Assembly (NCBI GenBank): GCA_900768845.1
Contig: CAAGEK010000035.1
Span: forward strand, 1 to 64,000
DNA: 64,000 bases
Source of the DNA: Alphaproteobacteria bacterium
GTDB lineage: Bacteria; Pseudomonadota; Alphaproteobacteria; CAAGCB01; CAG-977
Reading direction: 5' to 3'
Made by a program: the position numbers and the translations under genes. Below, in pieces: positions 25,229 through 34,868 of this stretch. Positions within the stretch are counted from its first letter, which is position 1. Each line of letters starts with the position of its first letter. The notes beneath the pieces are model-generated. The model was given only the letters and a program-made list of their open reading frames with translations. It was not told the DNA's origin and ran no database searches.

Positions 25229-27088
25229 CTACCCCCGTCGTCCGAAAAGTTTTTCTATGTCTTTCAGCTTTAATTCAATGTATGTCGGGCGGCCGTGGAT
25301 GCATTGCCCCGAAAAAGGGACGGCTTCCATTTGGCGTAGCAGGGCGTTCATTTCCGAAACGTCCAAACGCCGTCCTGCCCGAACGGAACCGTGACAGGCC
25401 ATGGTTGCGCATACGTCTTTGATGCGTTCGTGCAAGGAAACGGCTTCTCCCCATTCAACCAGAGAATCCGCCAAATCGGTGATTAAGTCTTTGACATTCG
25501 CATCGCCCAGAACGGCAGGAATGCCGCGAACTAAAACGGCTCCGTCCCCGAACGGTTCGAGGATCAATCCCGTTTTTTGAAATTCTTCCGCACGCTTGGT
25601 CAGTAAAGACGCTTTTTCGTTTCCGGTTTCAACGACTTCGGGCAACAGCAAATATTGTGAAGCGGCGTTTCCCGATTGAACGGCTTCGTTTATTTTTTCG
25701 TACGTCAGCCGTTCATGAGCCGCGTGCTGATCGACGATGACAATTCCGTCGGCGGTTTGCGCAACAATGTATGTTTTGTGCAATTGCGCTCTGGCCAATC
25801 CCAGCGGAGGAAAGCTTTCGGGGTTTTCGGGAAGTTCGTCGTCCGGCCGGTTCGCTTGCGATATTTCAGCCGTCGGGGCGGAAGCGGAAAAAGTTTCGTT
25901 TTGTTTGAACAGGCCGTAATTATAACGGGGAGAAGGCTCTTTTATCATTCCTCCGTAATACGGTTTTTTGTTCCCGAAAGACGGTTTCGCATAAGGCGTA
26001 TCATAAGAACGGCTGAACGACGGTGCGGGCGCGGGGGAATAAGCAGGGACGTCCGCCGACGAAAGGGCTTCGTCCGCCAACAGGGACGAAGCCCTGTGCC
26101 CCGCTTCGGTCAAAGCCTGACGCACGGCGGTGATGACCAGTCCGCGCACGGCGGCGGCGTTGCGGAAACGGACTTCGGCTTTGGCAGGGTGGACGTTGAC
26201 GTCGACGTCGGTCGGCGGAACATCCAAAAACAGCAATAACGCCGGAAATCTGTCCGAAGCGGTCAATCCCTGATAAGCGGCTTTTGCCGCGCCGTTCAGT
26301 TGCTTGTCGCGAACGGGGCGACCGTTGACATAAAAATGTTGATCCGCCGAAGTCGCTTTATTCAAAGTCGGAAGCCCCGCATAACCGCGCAACCGGACGC
26401 CGTCGCGACACGCTTCCAAATAAACGGAATTGCCCGAAAATTCGCCGCCTAAAACCTGCTTTACGCGTTCGATTTCTTTTTCCTTGGGAACGGCTTTAAA
26501 ATCCAAGCGTTTCTTTTTTTCGTCCGACAGGGAAAAGGAAACGTCCGGATGCGCCAAAGCCAGCTTTTTTATAACTTCCGAAACATAATTCGTTTCCGTT
26601 TGTTCGGATTTCAAAAACTTCAAACGGGCGGGAACGGCATAAAACAAATCGCGGACGTCAATTCGGGTGCCGACGGGGGCGGAAACGGGCTCGGGTTCGT
26701 GCTTCATCCCGCCTTCGATAAACAAAGACCATCCCGTATCGGATTGCCCCGTTTTGGAAATCAGGGTCATTCGGGAAACGGAAGCGATTGAAGGCAAGGC
26801 TTCTCCGCGAAAGCCCAGATAATCGATATGGAACAGATCATCCGTCGGTAATTTGGACGTAGCGTGCCGTTCAATCGCCAAGGAAAGCTCGTCCGCGGTC
26901 ATTCCTTTTCCGTTATCCGTAACGCACAAAGACGCTTTGCCGCCTTCGTTCAAAACAACGTCGATTTTTGTCGCGCCGGCGTCCAATGCGTTTTCAACCA
27001 ACTCTTTTACCGCCGCAGCCGGCCGTTCCACCACTTCGCCGGCGGCGATTCGGTTGACCAAAGTCGGCGGTAAAAGGCGGATGGTCAT
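25229..27088 (-). CDS. mutL: DNA mismatch repair protein MutL (endonuclease type)
   Basis: The 619-residue protein has an N-terminal GHKL ATPase (ELVENALDAGA, DNGKGM, GFRGEALPSI, GTRIDVRDLFYAVPARLKFL). The C-terminal domain carries DQHAAHERLTYE, ACHGSVRAGR and CIHGRPT, the metal site of nicking MutL homologs that E. coli MutL lacks. The central linker (about residues 330-420) is Pro/Tyr/Ser-rich and disordered. The ATG at 27088 gives the family start MTIRLL; a GTG at 27109 would add 7 residues. It begins 4 bases after the pgi stop, with AAGGA inside pgi. Confidence 0.95.
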   Translation of the reverse strand: MTIRLLPPTLVNRIAAGEVVERPAAAVKELVENALDAGATKIDVVLNEGGKASLCVTDNGKGMTADELSLAIERHATSKLPTDDLFHIDYLGFRGEALPSIASVSRMTLISKTGQSDTGWSLFIEGGMKHEPEPVSAPVGTRIDVRDLFYAVPARLKFLKSEQTETNYVSEVIKKLALAHPDVSFSLSDEKKKRLDFKAVPKEKEIERVKQVLGGEFSGNSVYLEACRDGVRLRGYAGLPTLNKATSADQHFYVNGRPVRDKQLNGAAKAAYQGLTASDRFPALLLFLDVPPTDVDVNVHPAKAEVRFRNAAAVRGLVITAVRQALTEAGHRASSLLADEALSSADVPAYSPAPAPSFSRSYDTPYAKPSFGNKKPYYGGMIKEPSPRYNYGLFKQNETFSASAPTAEISQANRPDDELPENPESFPPLGLARAQLHKTYIVAQTADGIVIVDQHAAHERLTYEKINEAVQSGNAASQYLLLPEVVETGNEKASLLTKRAEEFQKTGLILEPFGDGAVLVRGIPAVLGDANVKDLITDLADSLVEWGEAVSLHERIKDVCATMACHGSVRAGRRLDVSEMNALLRQMEAVPFSGQCIHGRPTYIELKLKDIEKLFGRRG

Positions 27089-27092
27089 GAAA

Positions 27093-28742
27093 TCAATCCA
27101 ATCCTTCACGCAGGGCGCGCACGGCGTTGATCAATCCGTTCGTTGACGAATCGTGCGTTGTGACGGTCTTGTTCCCTTTGATTTCCGGCAGGATCTTTTT
27201 CGCCAGCTGTTTGCCGAGTTCGACGCCCCACTGATCGTAGCTGTTGACGTTCCAAATGACGCCCTGAACGAAAATCTTGTGTTCGTACATGGCGATCAGA
27301 CGTCCCAAGGATTTGGGGTCGAAACGCGGAACAATGATCATGTTCGACGGACGGTTGCCTTGGAAAACCTTGTGATTCAGCAAAGCGTCGATTTTGTCCG
27401 CGGGCATTCCCTGAGCTTCAAGCTCTTCACGCACTTCTGCGGCTGTTTTGCCCTTCATCAACGCTTCGGCCTGAGCAAAAACGTTGGAGAGCAGAATCGA
27501 ATGATGGTCGCCGCTTTCGTTCAGGGAAACCGCGGGGACGATGAAATCGCAAGGAATCAAATGCGTTCCCTGATGAATCAGCTGATAGAACGAATGCTGG
27601 CCGTTCGTCCCCGGTTCGCCGAATAAAATCGGGCCGGTCGTGTAACAGACGGGGGTTCCGTCCTTGGTTACGCCTTTGCCGTTGCTTTCCATGTCCGCCT
27701 GTTGCAAATAGGCGGGCAAACGGTGCAGGTACTGGTCGTACGGCAGGACGGCATAAGCCTCCGCACCGAAAAAGTTATGATACCAAACACCCAACAGCCC
27801 CAAAACGACGGGAATGTTTTCAGCCAAGGGAGCCGTGCGGAAATGTTCGTCCATCTCATAGGCTCCCGTCAGCAGTTCTTCAAAGTTTTCAAAGCCGACG
27901 GCGATGGCGATGGACAAGCCGATGGCGGACCATAAGGAATAACGGCCGCCGACCCAGTCCCAGAATTCAAACATATTGGCGGGATCGATTCCGAACTTTT
28001 CGACTTCTGCGGTATTGGTGGACAAGGCGACGAAGTGTTTCGCAACGGCCTGTTCGCCCAAAGCCCCGACCAGCCATTCCCGCGCCGTTTTCGCGTTTGT
28101 CAGCGTTTCCTGAGTCGTAAAGGTTTTGGATGCGACAATGAACAAAGTCGTTTCGGGATCCAGATTTTTCAACGTTTCGACCATATGCGTGCCGTCGACG
28201 TTGGATACGAAATGAACGTTCAGCCCTTCTTTCCCGTAATGTTTCAAGGCTTCGACGACCATGACGGGCCCCAAATCCGAACCGCCGATGCCGATATTGA
28301 CGACGTCGGTTATCGCTTTGCCCGTTTCGCCTTTCCATTCTCCGGAACGGACGGCGGCGGAAAAGGCTTTCATTTTTTTCAAAACGTCGTTGATTTGAGG
28401 CATGACGTTTTTACCGTCGACATAAACGGCGCGGTTGGAACGGTTGCGCAAAGCCGTATGCAGGACGGCGCGGTTTTCCGTCGTATTGATTTTTTCGCCG
28501 GAAAACATATCGTCGCGGGCTTTTTCAACGCCGGTTTCCTTGGCCAGCCGAACCAACAGGTTCATTGTTTCCCTGTTGATGCGGTTTTTGGAATAGTCAA
28601 CCATGAAATCGCCCAAAGAAATGGAAAAATCGTTGAACCGGTCGGGGTTGTTTTCAAACATATCCCGCATGTGCGCCGCACGGACGGCCGCATAATTCTT
28701 TTCCAATTCCTTCCAAACATTCAAATCCGTTAAAGACGTCAT
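27093..28742 (-). CDS. pgi: Glucose-6-phosphate isomerase
   Basis: Interconverts glucose 6-phosphate and fructose 6-phosphate. The 549-residue protein has full length and signatures: VNIGIGGSDLGPVM, the signature SKTFTTQETLTNA, GGRYSLWSAIGLSIA and NSYDQWGVELGK. CGGAG precedes the ATG. It is followed by mutL 4 bases after its stop, an unusual operon pairing. Confidence 0.97.
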   Translation of the reverse strand: MTSLTDLNVWKELEKNYAAVRAAHMRDMFENNPDRFNDFSISLGDFMVDYSKNRINRETMNLLVRLAKETGVEKARDDMFSGEKINTTENRAVLHTALRNRSNRAVYVDGKNVMPQINDVLKKMKAFSAAVRSGEWKGETGKAITDVVNIGIGGSDLGPVMVVEALKHYGKEGLNVHFVSNVDGTHMVETLKNLDPETTLFIVASKTFTTQETLTNAKTAREWLVGALGEQAVAKHFVALSTNTAEVEKFGIDPANMFEFWDWVGGRYSLWSAIGLSIAIAVGFENFEELLTGAYEMDEHFRTAPLAENIPVVLGLLGVWYHNFFGAEAYAVLPYDQYLHRLPAYLQQADMESNGKGVTKDGTPVCYTTGPILFGEPGTNGQHSFYQLIHQGTHLIPCDFIVPAVSLNESGDHHSILLSNVFAQAEALMKGKTAAEVREELEAQGMPADKIDALLNHKVFQGNRPSNMIIVPRFDPKSLGRLIAMYEHKIFVQGVIWNVNSYDQWGVELGKQLAKKILPEIKGNKTVTTHDSSTNGLINAVRALREGLD

Positions 28743-28769
28743 TGCATTACTCCGAAAAAATGAAATTTG

Positions 28770-30173
28770 CTAAAGATTAGCAGGTTTCCCCACGACAACA
28801 AAGAACAAACTTTCGGGACGGAGAATCCTTCCGGCCGTTTCTTTCGCGTTTTCGAGGGTTACGGCGTTAATCAGATCGTTGCGCCGTTCAAAATAGTCGC
28901 GGGGCAGCCCGTGAAGCTGCAATCCCGACATAAAAGTCGCCAAATCCGCATTCGATGCGAATGTCAAAGGGAAAGAGCCCGTTAAAAACGTTTTCGCATC
29001 GTTTAATTCTTCCGGCGCAGGGCCGTCCCGCGCCATTTTTTCCCATTCGCGGCGAATCAGGGAAATCGCTTCCGCCAGTTTCGCATTTTCCGACGACGCC
29101 CATCCGACGATTGCGGGCGACGCCTCCCTGACGGACAGGACGGCACCCACGTCGTAGGTCAGCCCTTTTTCTTCGCGCACGGCGTTGAACAGGCGCGAAG
29201 AAAAACCGCCGCTGCCCAAAATGTGCATGACAAGCAGAGCCGGATAAAAATCGGGATCGTTTCTGGCGATTCCCCGATGTCCGAAAATCGTTGCGCTTTG
29301 GGGAACGTCCATTGTCAGAATGTCAACGCCGTCTTTGAGTTCGGGAACGAACGGAGCGACGTTGCGGACTGCGGCCTTTTCGGGCAATCCGCCGAATGCG
29401 CCGTCCAACAGGGGGATCAAAGCCTGTTGCGTCATGTTTCCCGTAACGCTGACAATCATATTGTCTTTGGCAAAGCGCGTTTTGACGAAGCGTTTCAAAT
29501 TCGGACGTCCGACGGCTTTTACGCCTTCTTTCGCCGGTAAGACGCGGGAATACGGATGGCCGGAAAACACCAGCTTGTTCCATCGTTCTCTGACGCGGGC
29601 TTCGGGTCGTCCTTTTCGGGAATCGATGACGGCGTACATTTGTTCTTTGACACGCCGGACGGCGTCGTTGTCGAAACGGGGCTTCGTCAAAGCCAACCGC
29701 AACAGCCCGAATGCGTCGGCGGCGTATTTCGCCGGAGCGGTCATAGAGGCGGAAATCGTATCCGAATCGGCCGAAAATGACATTTTTATCGCTTTGGCCG
29801 CCGCTTTTTCCTGAAATTCGCCGGCACGCAGGTTGCCCGCCCCTTCGTCAAGCAGGGAAACGGCCAGCTCGCTTAATCCCGTCAACCGTTCGGGATCCGC
29901 CGCCGCGCCGCCTTTAAACAGGATCGAAACGGCGATCAGAGGGGAGGAGGAATCTTCCACCAACCATGCTTTTATGCCTTTCGGGGTGACGAATTCTTTG
30001 ATTTGCGGGGCTTTGAACGGTACGGGTTTTATTTCCGGCAATACGATTTTTTCCGGCCGGTTTCCGGATGCGGTCTTGATCGGTTTTTTGACGATTATGT
30101 CCGCCGGTTTGCAATGTCCTTCAAACGGCAGGATCGACAGGGCGAGGAGAATGAGAGGCGTCAGGCGTTTCAT
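28770..30173 (-). CDS. M16-family peptidase homolog lacking the zinc site
   Basis: The 467-residue protein has a signal peptide and the M16 fold. The inverted zinc motif HxxEH is absent: the corresponding region reads GLSELAVSLLDEG. The C-terminal half keeps DNMIVSVTGN and the GSGGFSSRLFNAVREEKGLTY block used in substrate binding. It would be the non-catalytic partner of the active M16 protein encoded just upstream, whose stop it overlaps by 4 bases. Such catalytic/non-catalytic M16 pairs are common in alphaproteobacteria. Confidence 0.88.
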   Translation of the reverse strand: MKRLTPLILLALSILPFEGHCKPADIIVKKPIKTASGNRPEKIVLPEIKPVPFKAPQIKEFVTPKGIKAWLVEDSSSPLIAVSILFKGGAAADPERLTGLSELAVSLLDEGAGNLRAGEFQEKAAAKAIKMSFSADSDTISASMTAPAKYAADAFGLLRLALTKPRFDNDAVRRVKEQMYAVIDSRKGRPEARVRERWNKLVFSGHPYSRVLPAKEGVKAVGRPNLKRFVKTRFAKDNMIVSVTGNMTQQALIPLLDGAFGGLPEKAAVRNVAPFVPELKDGVDILTMDVPQSATIFGHRGIARNDPDFYPALLVMHILGSGGFSSRLFNAVREEKGLTYDVGAVLSVREASPAIVGWASSENAKLAEAISLIRREWEKMARDGPAPEELNDAKTFLTGSFPLTFASNADLATFMSGLQLHGLPRDYFERRNDLINAVTLENAKETAGRILRPESLFFVVVGKPANL

Positions 30174-31498
30174 ACGTTCTTTTCCTCCGGAGCCAGAATT
30201 GTTATGACGCTCGGCGAATGTCGCAGGGATTTCAGCGCGGCGGAAACATCCCGTTTTGTTACGGACATGATTTTTTCCCTGCGTTTTTTCAAAGCTTCGA
30301 GAGGGAAACCGGCAACACGCAACCGGCCTGTCAGGTTGGCCGCTTTTTCCGGATTGTCGTTCAGGTATTCCGTTTCGGCGGCCAGACGGATTTTCGCCTT
30401 TTCCACTTCCCTTTCCCTGATCGGAAAGTTTTCCGGCAGGGTTTCAATCCGTTTTTCGATTTCCCGCGCTTCTTTCCCGTCCGTCGTGACGGCGGAAAGG
30501 GTCAAAGAGGAAAAATCGGGGGAATATCCGTCGTAATCGACCGAAACATAACGGGCGAGAGCGTCTTTGACGACAAAACGCTCGTATAATGCGCCGACGT
30601 GGGGCGCGCCCAACAGTTCCGCCAATACCGCATAAGCGTAGGGATTGATTCCCTCTTCGGATTTCAGGGAAGGCACGACAAATTCCTTGACGACGGTATG
30701 GACGTTGACCTGAGGATGGTGCATTTCCAAACGGGCGTTGACGGGTTGGGGCAGGGGGAGGGCGGTTTTTTCCGCGGCTTGTCTGCGCGGGGGGATTTTG
30801 CCGTAGTATTTTTCCGCCAAAGGCTTCAGTTCTTCGGCGGAAATATCGCCGGCGACGACCAAAACGGCATTGTCCGGAGCGTAATGGGTTTCATAGAATT
30901 TTTTTGCGTCTTCCAAGGTCAGACCGAACAATTCCCTGCGGGAACCGATGACGGGGCGGGAATACGGATGGTCGCCCCACAACGCTTTGTTTTTGCGTTC
31001 GTGCAACAGCATGGCGGGGCGGTTGTCGTAACGCATCAGGCGTTCTTCTTTGACGACTTCCAGCTCCGGCAGGAAATCCCGTTCCGTCAATGTCAGGTTT
31101 TTCATTCTGTCCGCTTCCAAAAACATGACGGTTTCCAAACGGTCGCGTGCGATATTTTGAAAATACGCCGTGTAGTTCGGGGCGGTGAAAGCGTTTTCGC
31201 GTCCGCCGTTGCGGGCGACGATTTTTGAAAACTCTCCGTCGGGGATGTTTTTCGTCCCTTTGAACATCAAATGTTCGACAACGTGAGCCAGTCCCGATTT
31301 GCCCGCAGGATCCCCCGTCCCTCCGGTTTTGTACCAGATCATGTGGGTGACGACCGGAGCGCGGCGGTTTTCGACGGCGACGACTTCCAAACCGTTGTCC
31401 AAAACGAAAGAAGTCGCGGGAAAGATTTCTCCGGCGTCGACCGTCCGGCAAAACATCCCGAATATCGCCGTCCAAAACGCCGCTTTTCCCGCTTTCAT
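30170..31498 (-). CDS. M16-family zinc peptidase (active subunit)
   Basis: The 442-residue periplasmic peptidase has the inverted zinc motif HVVEH (LAHVVEHLMFKGT) and downstream Glu in the GGRENAFTAPNYTAYF region. The ATG at 31498 is chosen because it gives a signal peptide (KAGKAAFWTAIFGMFCRTVDA) and a 4-base ATGA overlap with the upstream lipoprotein gene. An earlier start at 31606 would add a basic tail encoded inside that gene. Its partner is the inactive M16 homolog downstream. Confidence 0.92.
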   Translation of the reverse strand: MKAGKAAFWTAIFGMFCRTVDAGEIFPATSFVLDNGLEVVAVENRRAPVVTHMIWYKTGGTGDPAGKSGLAHVVEHLMFKGTKNIPDGEFSKIVARNGGRENAFTAPNYTAYFQNIARDRLETVMFLEADRMKNLTLTERDFLPELEVVKEERLMRYDNRPAMLLHERKNKALWGDHPYSRPVIGSRRELFGLTLEDAKKFYETHYAPDNAVLVVAGDISAEELKPLAEKYYGKIPPRRQAAEKTALPLPQPVNARLEMHHPQVNVHTVVKEFVVPSLKSEEGINPYAYAVLAELLGAPHVGALYERFVVKDALARYVSVDYDGYSPDFSSLTLSAVTTDGKEAREIEKRIETLPENFPIREREVEKAKIRLAAETEYLNDNPEKAANLTGRLRVAGFPLEALKKRREKIMSVTKRDVSAALKSLRHSPSVITILAPEEKNV

Positions 31499-31989
31499 CG
31501 CACGGACTCCGCGGTTTTGTCCCCGCCCGTCGTGCCGATCCCCCGTTCGCGGAGTTTTCCGGCTTCTTTTTCCGCGTCGAGGCTTTCCCCGTTTTCCTCT
31601 TTCCATTCTCTGATTTTGCGTTCCAAATAAAGAGAATCGTCGTTCAGGGCGGCTTCGTCGTCTTTCAACTGTTCGCGCACGGCGTCATTTCCGGAATCCG
31701 GCGTTTCTCCCAGCAAAGCCCGTTCCCCGTCCGACAAGGCCGTTTCTTGCGTTTCGGGAATGACGGCTTCTTGGGGTTCCCGATGTGTCAGAACGGCTTC
31801 GGCGGCGTTCTTTCGAGCGTGCTTTTCCGGTTCCGGAGCGCGCAACATGAAATCGGGCGGCAGGCTCAAAGGAGGATTGGCCATTACCGAATATTCGTCG
31901 GGACCGCGGTTGTCCAAGGCGTATCTGTCCGTGCATCCGGACAACGCCGCAAGAAAAACGGCCGGAAAAAAGCAAAGGGTTTTCATCAT
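31495..31989 (-). CDS. DUF3035 lipoprotein (BamF-like)
   Basis: The 164-residue lipoprotein has lipobox LSGC (Cys19). The mature N terminus carries RGPDEYSVMANPPLSLPPDF, the DUF3035 signature. In Caulobacter this family (BamF) is part of the beta-barrel assembly complex. The rest is charged and probably disordered or helical. Its position, downstream of lspA and upstream of two M16 genes, matches the alphaproteobacterial order, here with one extra gene between lspA and it. Confidence 0.85.
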   Translation of the reverse strand: MMKTLCFFPAVFLAALSGCTDRYALDNRGPDEYSVMANPPLSLPPDFMLRAPEPEKHARKNAAEAVLTHREPQEAVIPETQETALSDGERALLGETPDSGNDAVREQLKDDEAALNDDSLYLERKIREWKEENGESLDAEKEAGKLRERGIGTTGGDKTAESVR

Positions 31990-32003
31990 GAAGCAATCCT
32001 CCG

Positions 32004-32633
32004 TTATGCGGAAACGACGGGAAGGGCGGCCAGATCTTTGAAAGTCATCACTTGCGCGAAACGGTCGGCGACGGCGGCAAGGGCGGCTTCCTGCAATCGG
32101 GATGCGCCGATGACTTTCGTTTTATCCCACGATAACAAATCTCTGGACGCGGTAAGGTCGGCCAGAACGATGCACCTGTACCCCAGCGACCAGGCGTCGT
32201 GGGCGGAAACGGTAACGGACAGGGGCGTCGTCATTCCCGCCAAAATCAGGGTGTCGATTTCCTGCGCTTGCAAATCGCCGTGCAGGATCGTTCCCGAAAA
32301 AATGCTGACGCCGTATTTGGCAAAACTGTCGTGCGTTTTGCGGGGAGCCGGCAGGGGATGAAAGGCGGCTCCTTCGCCGTCCGGTGCGAAAACCGGAGCG
32401 GAGGGGCTTTTGGCAAGTTTTTGCATATGCACGGTTTTGATTTTCCGCTTGTCCGCCCAATCAAGCAGCTTGACCGCACGTTCCGCCAAATCCGGTGCGT
32501 CTGCGACGGGTAAAAGACCGGTAAAGTATTCCATCTGGAATCCCGTCATAATCAAAGCCGTCTTTTTCCTGTTCAACTTTTCAATATCGGGGACGCCCGA
32601 CAGGGCACGCAAAGAATTAGGCGTCGGAATCAT
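32004..32633 (-). CDS. Isochorismatase-fold protein with altered catalytic residues
   Basis: The 209-residue protein has the isochorismatase/cysteine-hydrolase fold: ALIMTGFQMEYF at the first strand and LAGMTTPLSVTVSAHDAWSLGY at the usual GxxTxxCVxxT site. The Asp of the first motif is replaced (MTGFQ for VDMQ) and the Cys is Ser (PLSVT). Some family members, such as the isochorismatases themselves, lack the Cys but keep the Asp, so activity is doubtful. It overlaps lspA by 17 bases, with AGGAAAA as ribosome site, and sits between lspA and the DUF3035 gene. Confidence 0.75.
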   Translation of the reverse strand: MIPTPNSLRALSGVPDIEKLNRKKTALIMTGFQMEYFTGLLPVADAPDLAERAVKLLDWADKRKIKTVHMQKLAKSPSAPVFAPDGEGAAFHPLPAPRKTHDSFAKYGVSIFSGTILHGDLQAQEIDTLILAGMTTPLSVTVSAHDAWSLGYRCIVLADLTASRDLLSWDKTKVIGASRLQEAALAAVADRFAQVMTFKDLAALPVVSA

Positions 32634-33141
32634 TGTCGTTTTCCTGTTGTTTGTCTTTGTTTTTTGCTTTTAAATGGCCGTCTTCGGGGCGGAGGATGAA
32701 AATATTCCACAATAAAATGAACCCCGCGCCGACACAAATGGCGGAATCGGCGACGTTAAACGCCGGCCAGTGATGGACGCCCAGATGGAAATCCAAAAAA
32801 TCGACGACCGCGCCGTGAATCAGCCTGTCCGCGACGTTTCCCAGCGCGCCACCCAAAATCAGTCCGAAACAGTTTTTGGTTTTTTCGTCCTTTTCCATTG
32901 ACATCCAATGGACGATGACGCCGCAAATCAACAAAGCCACCGCCGTCAGAACCCATTGCGCCAACGCTTTTTCCGAATGGAACATGGAAAAGCTGACTCC
33001 CTTGTTCCAAGCCAGCACGATGTTGAAAAATCCCGTAACCTCGATATTTTTCCCGCCATGAGAAAAATAGTACAGCACGGTGAATTTGCTCAGCTGGTCG
33101 GCGGCAAACGCGCCAAGGGCGAAAAGCAGTCCTTTTTTCAT
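32617..33141 (-). CDS. lspA: Lipoprotein signal peptidase (signal peptidase II)
   Basis: Cleaves prolipoproteins at the lipobox. The 174-residue protein has four membrane helices, an AADQLSKFTVL start and the two catalytic Asp in GNVADRLIHGAVVDFLDFH and FNVADSAIC. It overlaps ribF by 4 bases (ATGA) upstream. Its clients in the window include the lipoproteins at 24.1, 24.5, 31.5 and 47.3 kb. Confidence 0.96.
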   Translation of the reverse strand: MKKGLLFALGAFAADQLSKFTVLYYFSHGGKNIEVTGFFNIVLAWNKGVSFSMFHSEKALAQWVLTAVALLICGVIVHWMSMEKDEKTKNCFGLILGGALGNVADRLIHGAVVDFLDFHLGVHHWPAFNVADSAICVGAGFILLWNIFILRPEDGHLKAKNKDKQQENDNDSDA

Positions 33142-34061
33142 TTCCGAAGTATCCTTTGAGCCTGTTGCGTGTCGGTTTCGATTTGGCGTTTCAATTCTTC
33201 CATGGATGAAAACCGGATTTCCGGACGGATGAACTTCAACAGCTTGACGCGCACGCGTCTGCCGTATAAATCTCCGGAAAAACCGATCAGAAAAGCTTCA
33301 AGCAAAACGCCTTCGCCGTTGACGGTCGGGCGTGTTCCGACATTGGCGACGGCGTCGTAAGTTTGCCCGCCCGTATCGACAACCGCCGCATAAACGCCGT
33401 TTTTGGGCGTGATTGATTCTTTGGGGTTGATGTTAATCGTCGGAAAACCGATCGTTCTGCCGCGCTTGAAACCGTGAACGACGCGGCCTTCCACCTCGAA
33501 CGGCCGCCCCATCAGCTTTGCCGCCGCGTCGACTTTGCCGTCGCGGATGAAAGCCCTGATTCGCGAAGAGGAAATGATTTCGTCGTTTTCGTCGCGGATT
33601 TTCGTAACGGCGACGACGGGCAGGTCGGGAAAGTTTTTTCGGATGAAATCGACGTCGCCTTCGCGGTTTTTACCGAATCTGTAATCTTCGCCGACAACGA
33701 TGCGGGAAGCGTGCAACCCGTCGATCAGGACGTTCCTGACAAAATCGTGCGCACTCATCGAAGCGAAGGCGGCATTAAAGGCGAAAACGAAAAAAGCGTC
33801 CATCGGCAAACGCGAAACGGCGCGGACTTTCGCCCTGACGGGAGTCAGTCGGAACGAAGGGTGTTTGCCGGGGCGGAAAAAGGCCTGAGGATGCGGTTCG
33901 AAAGTCATTAAAACGGCGGGAAGGTTCATTTCGGATGCGATGCGGACGGCTTGGGACACGATGCGTTGATGTCCCGCATGGTATCCGTCGAAATTTCCGA
34001 TTGCGACAACCGCATTCCGGTACTCTTCGGGAACGTGCCGCCACGAATGAAAGAATCGCAT
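33138..34061 (-). CDS. ribF: Bifunctional riboflavin kinase / FAD synthetase
   Basis: Makes FMN and FAD from riboflavin. The 307-residue protein has an N-terminal FAD synthetase domain with the nucleotidyltransferase motif GNFDGYHAGHQ and the ISSSRIRAFI segment. The C-terminal riboflavin kinase domain has KRGRTIGFPTINI and NVGTRPTVNG. It heads the minus-strand run ribF-lspA-isochorismatase-like-DUF3035-M16-M16. In many alphaproteobacteria ileS lies between ribF and lspA; it does not here. Confidence 0.95.
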   Translation of the reverse strand: MRFFHSWRHVPEEYRNAVVAIGNFDGYHAGHQRIVSQAVRIASEMNLPAVLMTFEPHPQAFFRPGKHPSFRLTPVRAKVRAVSRLPMDAFFVFAFNAAFASMSAHDFVRNVLIDGLHASRIVVGEDYRFGKNREGDVDFIRKNFPDLPVVAVTKIRDENDEIISSSRIRAFIRDGKVDAAAKLMGRPFEVEGRVVHGFKRGRTIGFPTININPKESITPKNGVYAAVVDTGGQTYDAVANVGTRPTVNGEGVLLEAFLIGFSGDLYGRRVRVKLLKFIRPEIRFSSMEELKRQIETDTQQAQRILRK

Positions 34062-34136
34062 TTGTAAACTTTTCCTTAGAATCTTATACTGGCATCATAT
34101 ACGGAATTTTTGAAAATAAACAGGGAAAAACCGGAA

Positions 34137-34859
34137 ATGGATCTTCCTTTGATTATCGGGCATCGCGGAGCCAAAGGCGTAAAAGAGGAAAATACGCCGG
34201 AAGCGTTCGATTATGCGTGCCGGTCGGGTGTTTCGTGCGTCGAATTGGACGCGATGCTGTCCAAGGACGGCGAGGCGTTCGTTTTTCACGATGAAACGGT
34301 TGACAGAATGTGTCCTTCCGCGACGGGAAGGCTGGACGCCATGGATTCGGAAGACATTCTTCGCCTGAAAACTTCGGGCGGCAACGTAATTCCCCGTTTG
34401 GCAGAGGTGCTTTCTTTGATAAAAGGTTATGACGGCGTGTGCGTCAATGTGGAAATCAAGCCCTCCCGTCCGGAATTGGCGGAACGGACTGCCGGCCGTG
34501 TGTGGGAAGTCGTCAAAAAAATAAATTTTGACGATCCCGACCGGCTGTTGTTTTCCAGCTTTTCACTTGCGGCTTTAAAAACGGTTTCGGAACTCGCTCC
34601 GCATATCGGACGCGGCGTTTTGGCCGGTTCAAAGCGTTTCGATTGGAAAAAGGCGGCTAAACGTTTGAAAGCGTATTCCGTTCATTATGATTATGCGCTT
34701 TTGACGCCCGAATTGATTCGGGACATTTTAAACGAAGGATACCTTCCCGCAGCCTATACGGTCAACGCGGTCGAAACGGCGAAACGGCTGGCAGACGAGG
34801 GCGTCCGGTCGTTTTTTACCGATTTCCCCGTGGAAATGAAAGCGGCCTTTACAAAATGA
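34137..34859 (+). CDS. Glycerophosphodiester phosphodiesterase
   Basis: Hydrolyses glycerophosphodiesters to glycerol 3-phosphate and an alcohol. The 240-residue TIM-barrel protein has the GDPD start LIIGHRGAKGVKEENTPEAF (HRG plus ENT), the metal ligand pattern CVELDAM and HDETVDRM, and NVEIKP. No signal peptide is seen, so it is cytoplasmic (UgpQ-like). The ATG at 34137 is chosen over a TTG at 34110. It is divergent from ribF and convergent with the RquA-like gene, 9 bases away. Confidence 0.88.
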   Translation: MDLPLIIGHRGAKGVKEENTPEAFDYACRSGVSCVELDAMLSKDGEAFVFHDETVDRMCPSATGRLDAMDSEDILRLKTSGGNVIPRLAEVLSLIKGYDGVCVNVEIKPSRPELAERTAGRVWEVVKKINFDDPDRLLFSSFSLAALKTVSELAPHIGRGVLAGSKRFDWKKAAKRLKAYSVHYDYALLTPELIRDILNEGYLPAAYTVNAVETAKRLADEGVRSFFTDFPVEMKAAFTK

Positions 34860-34868
34860 CCGCCGCAA

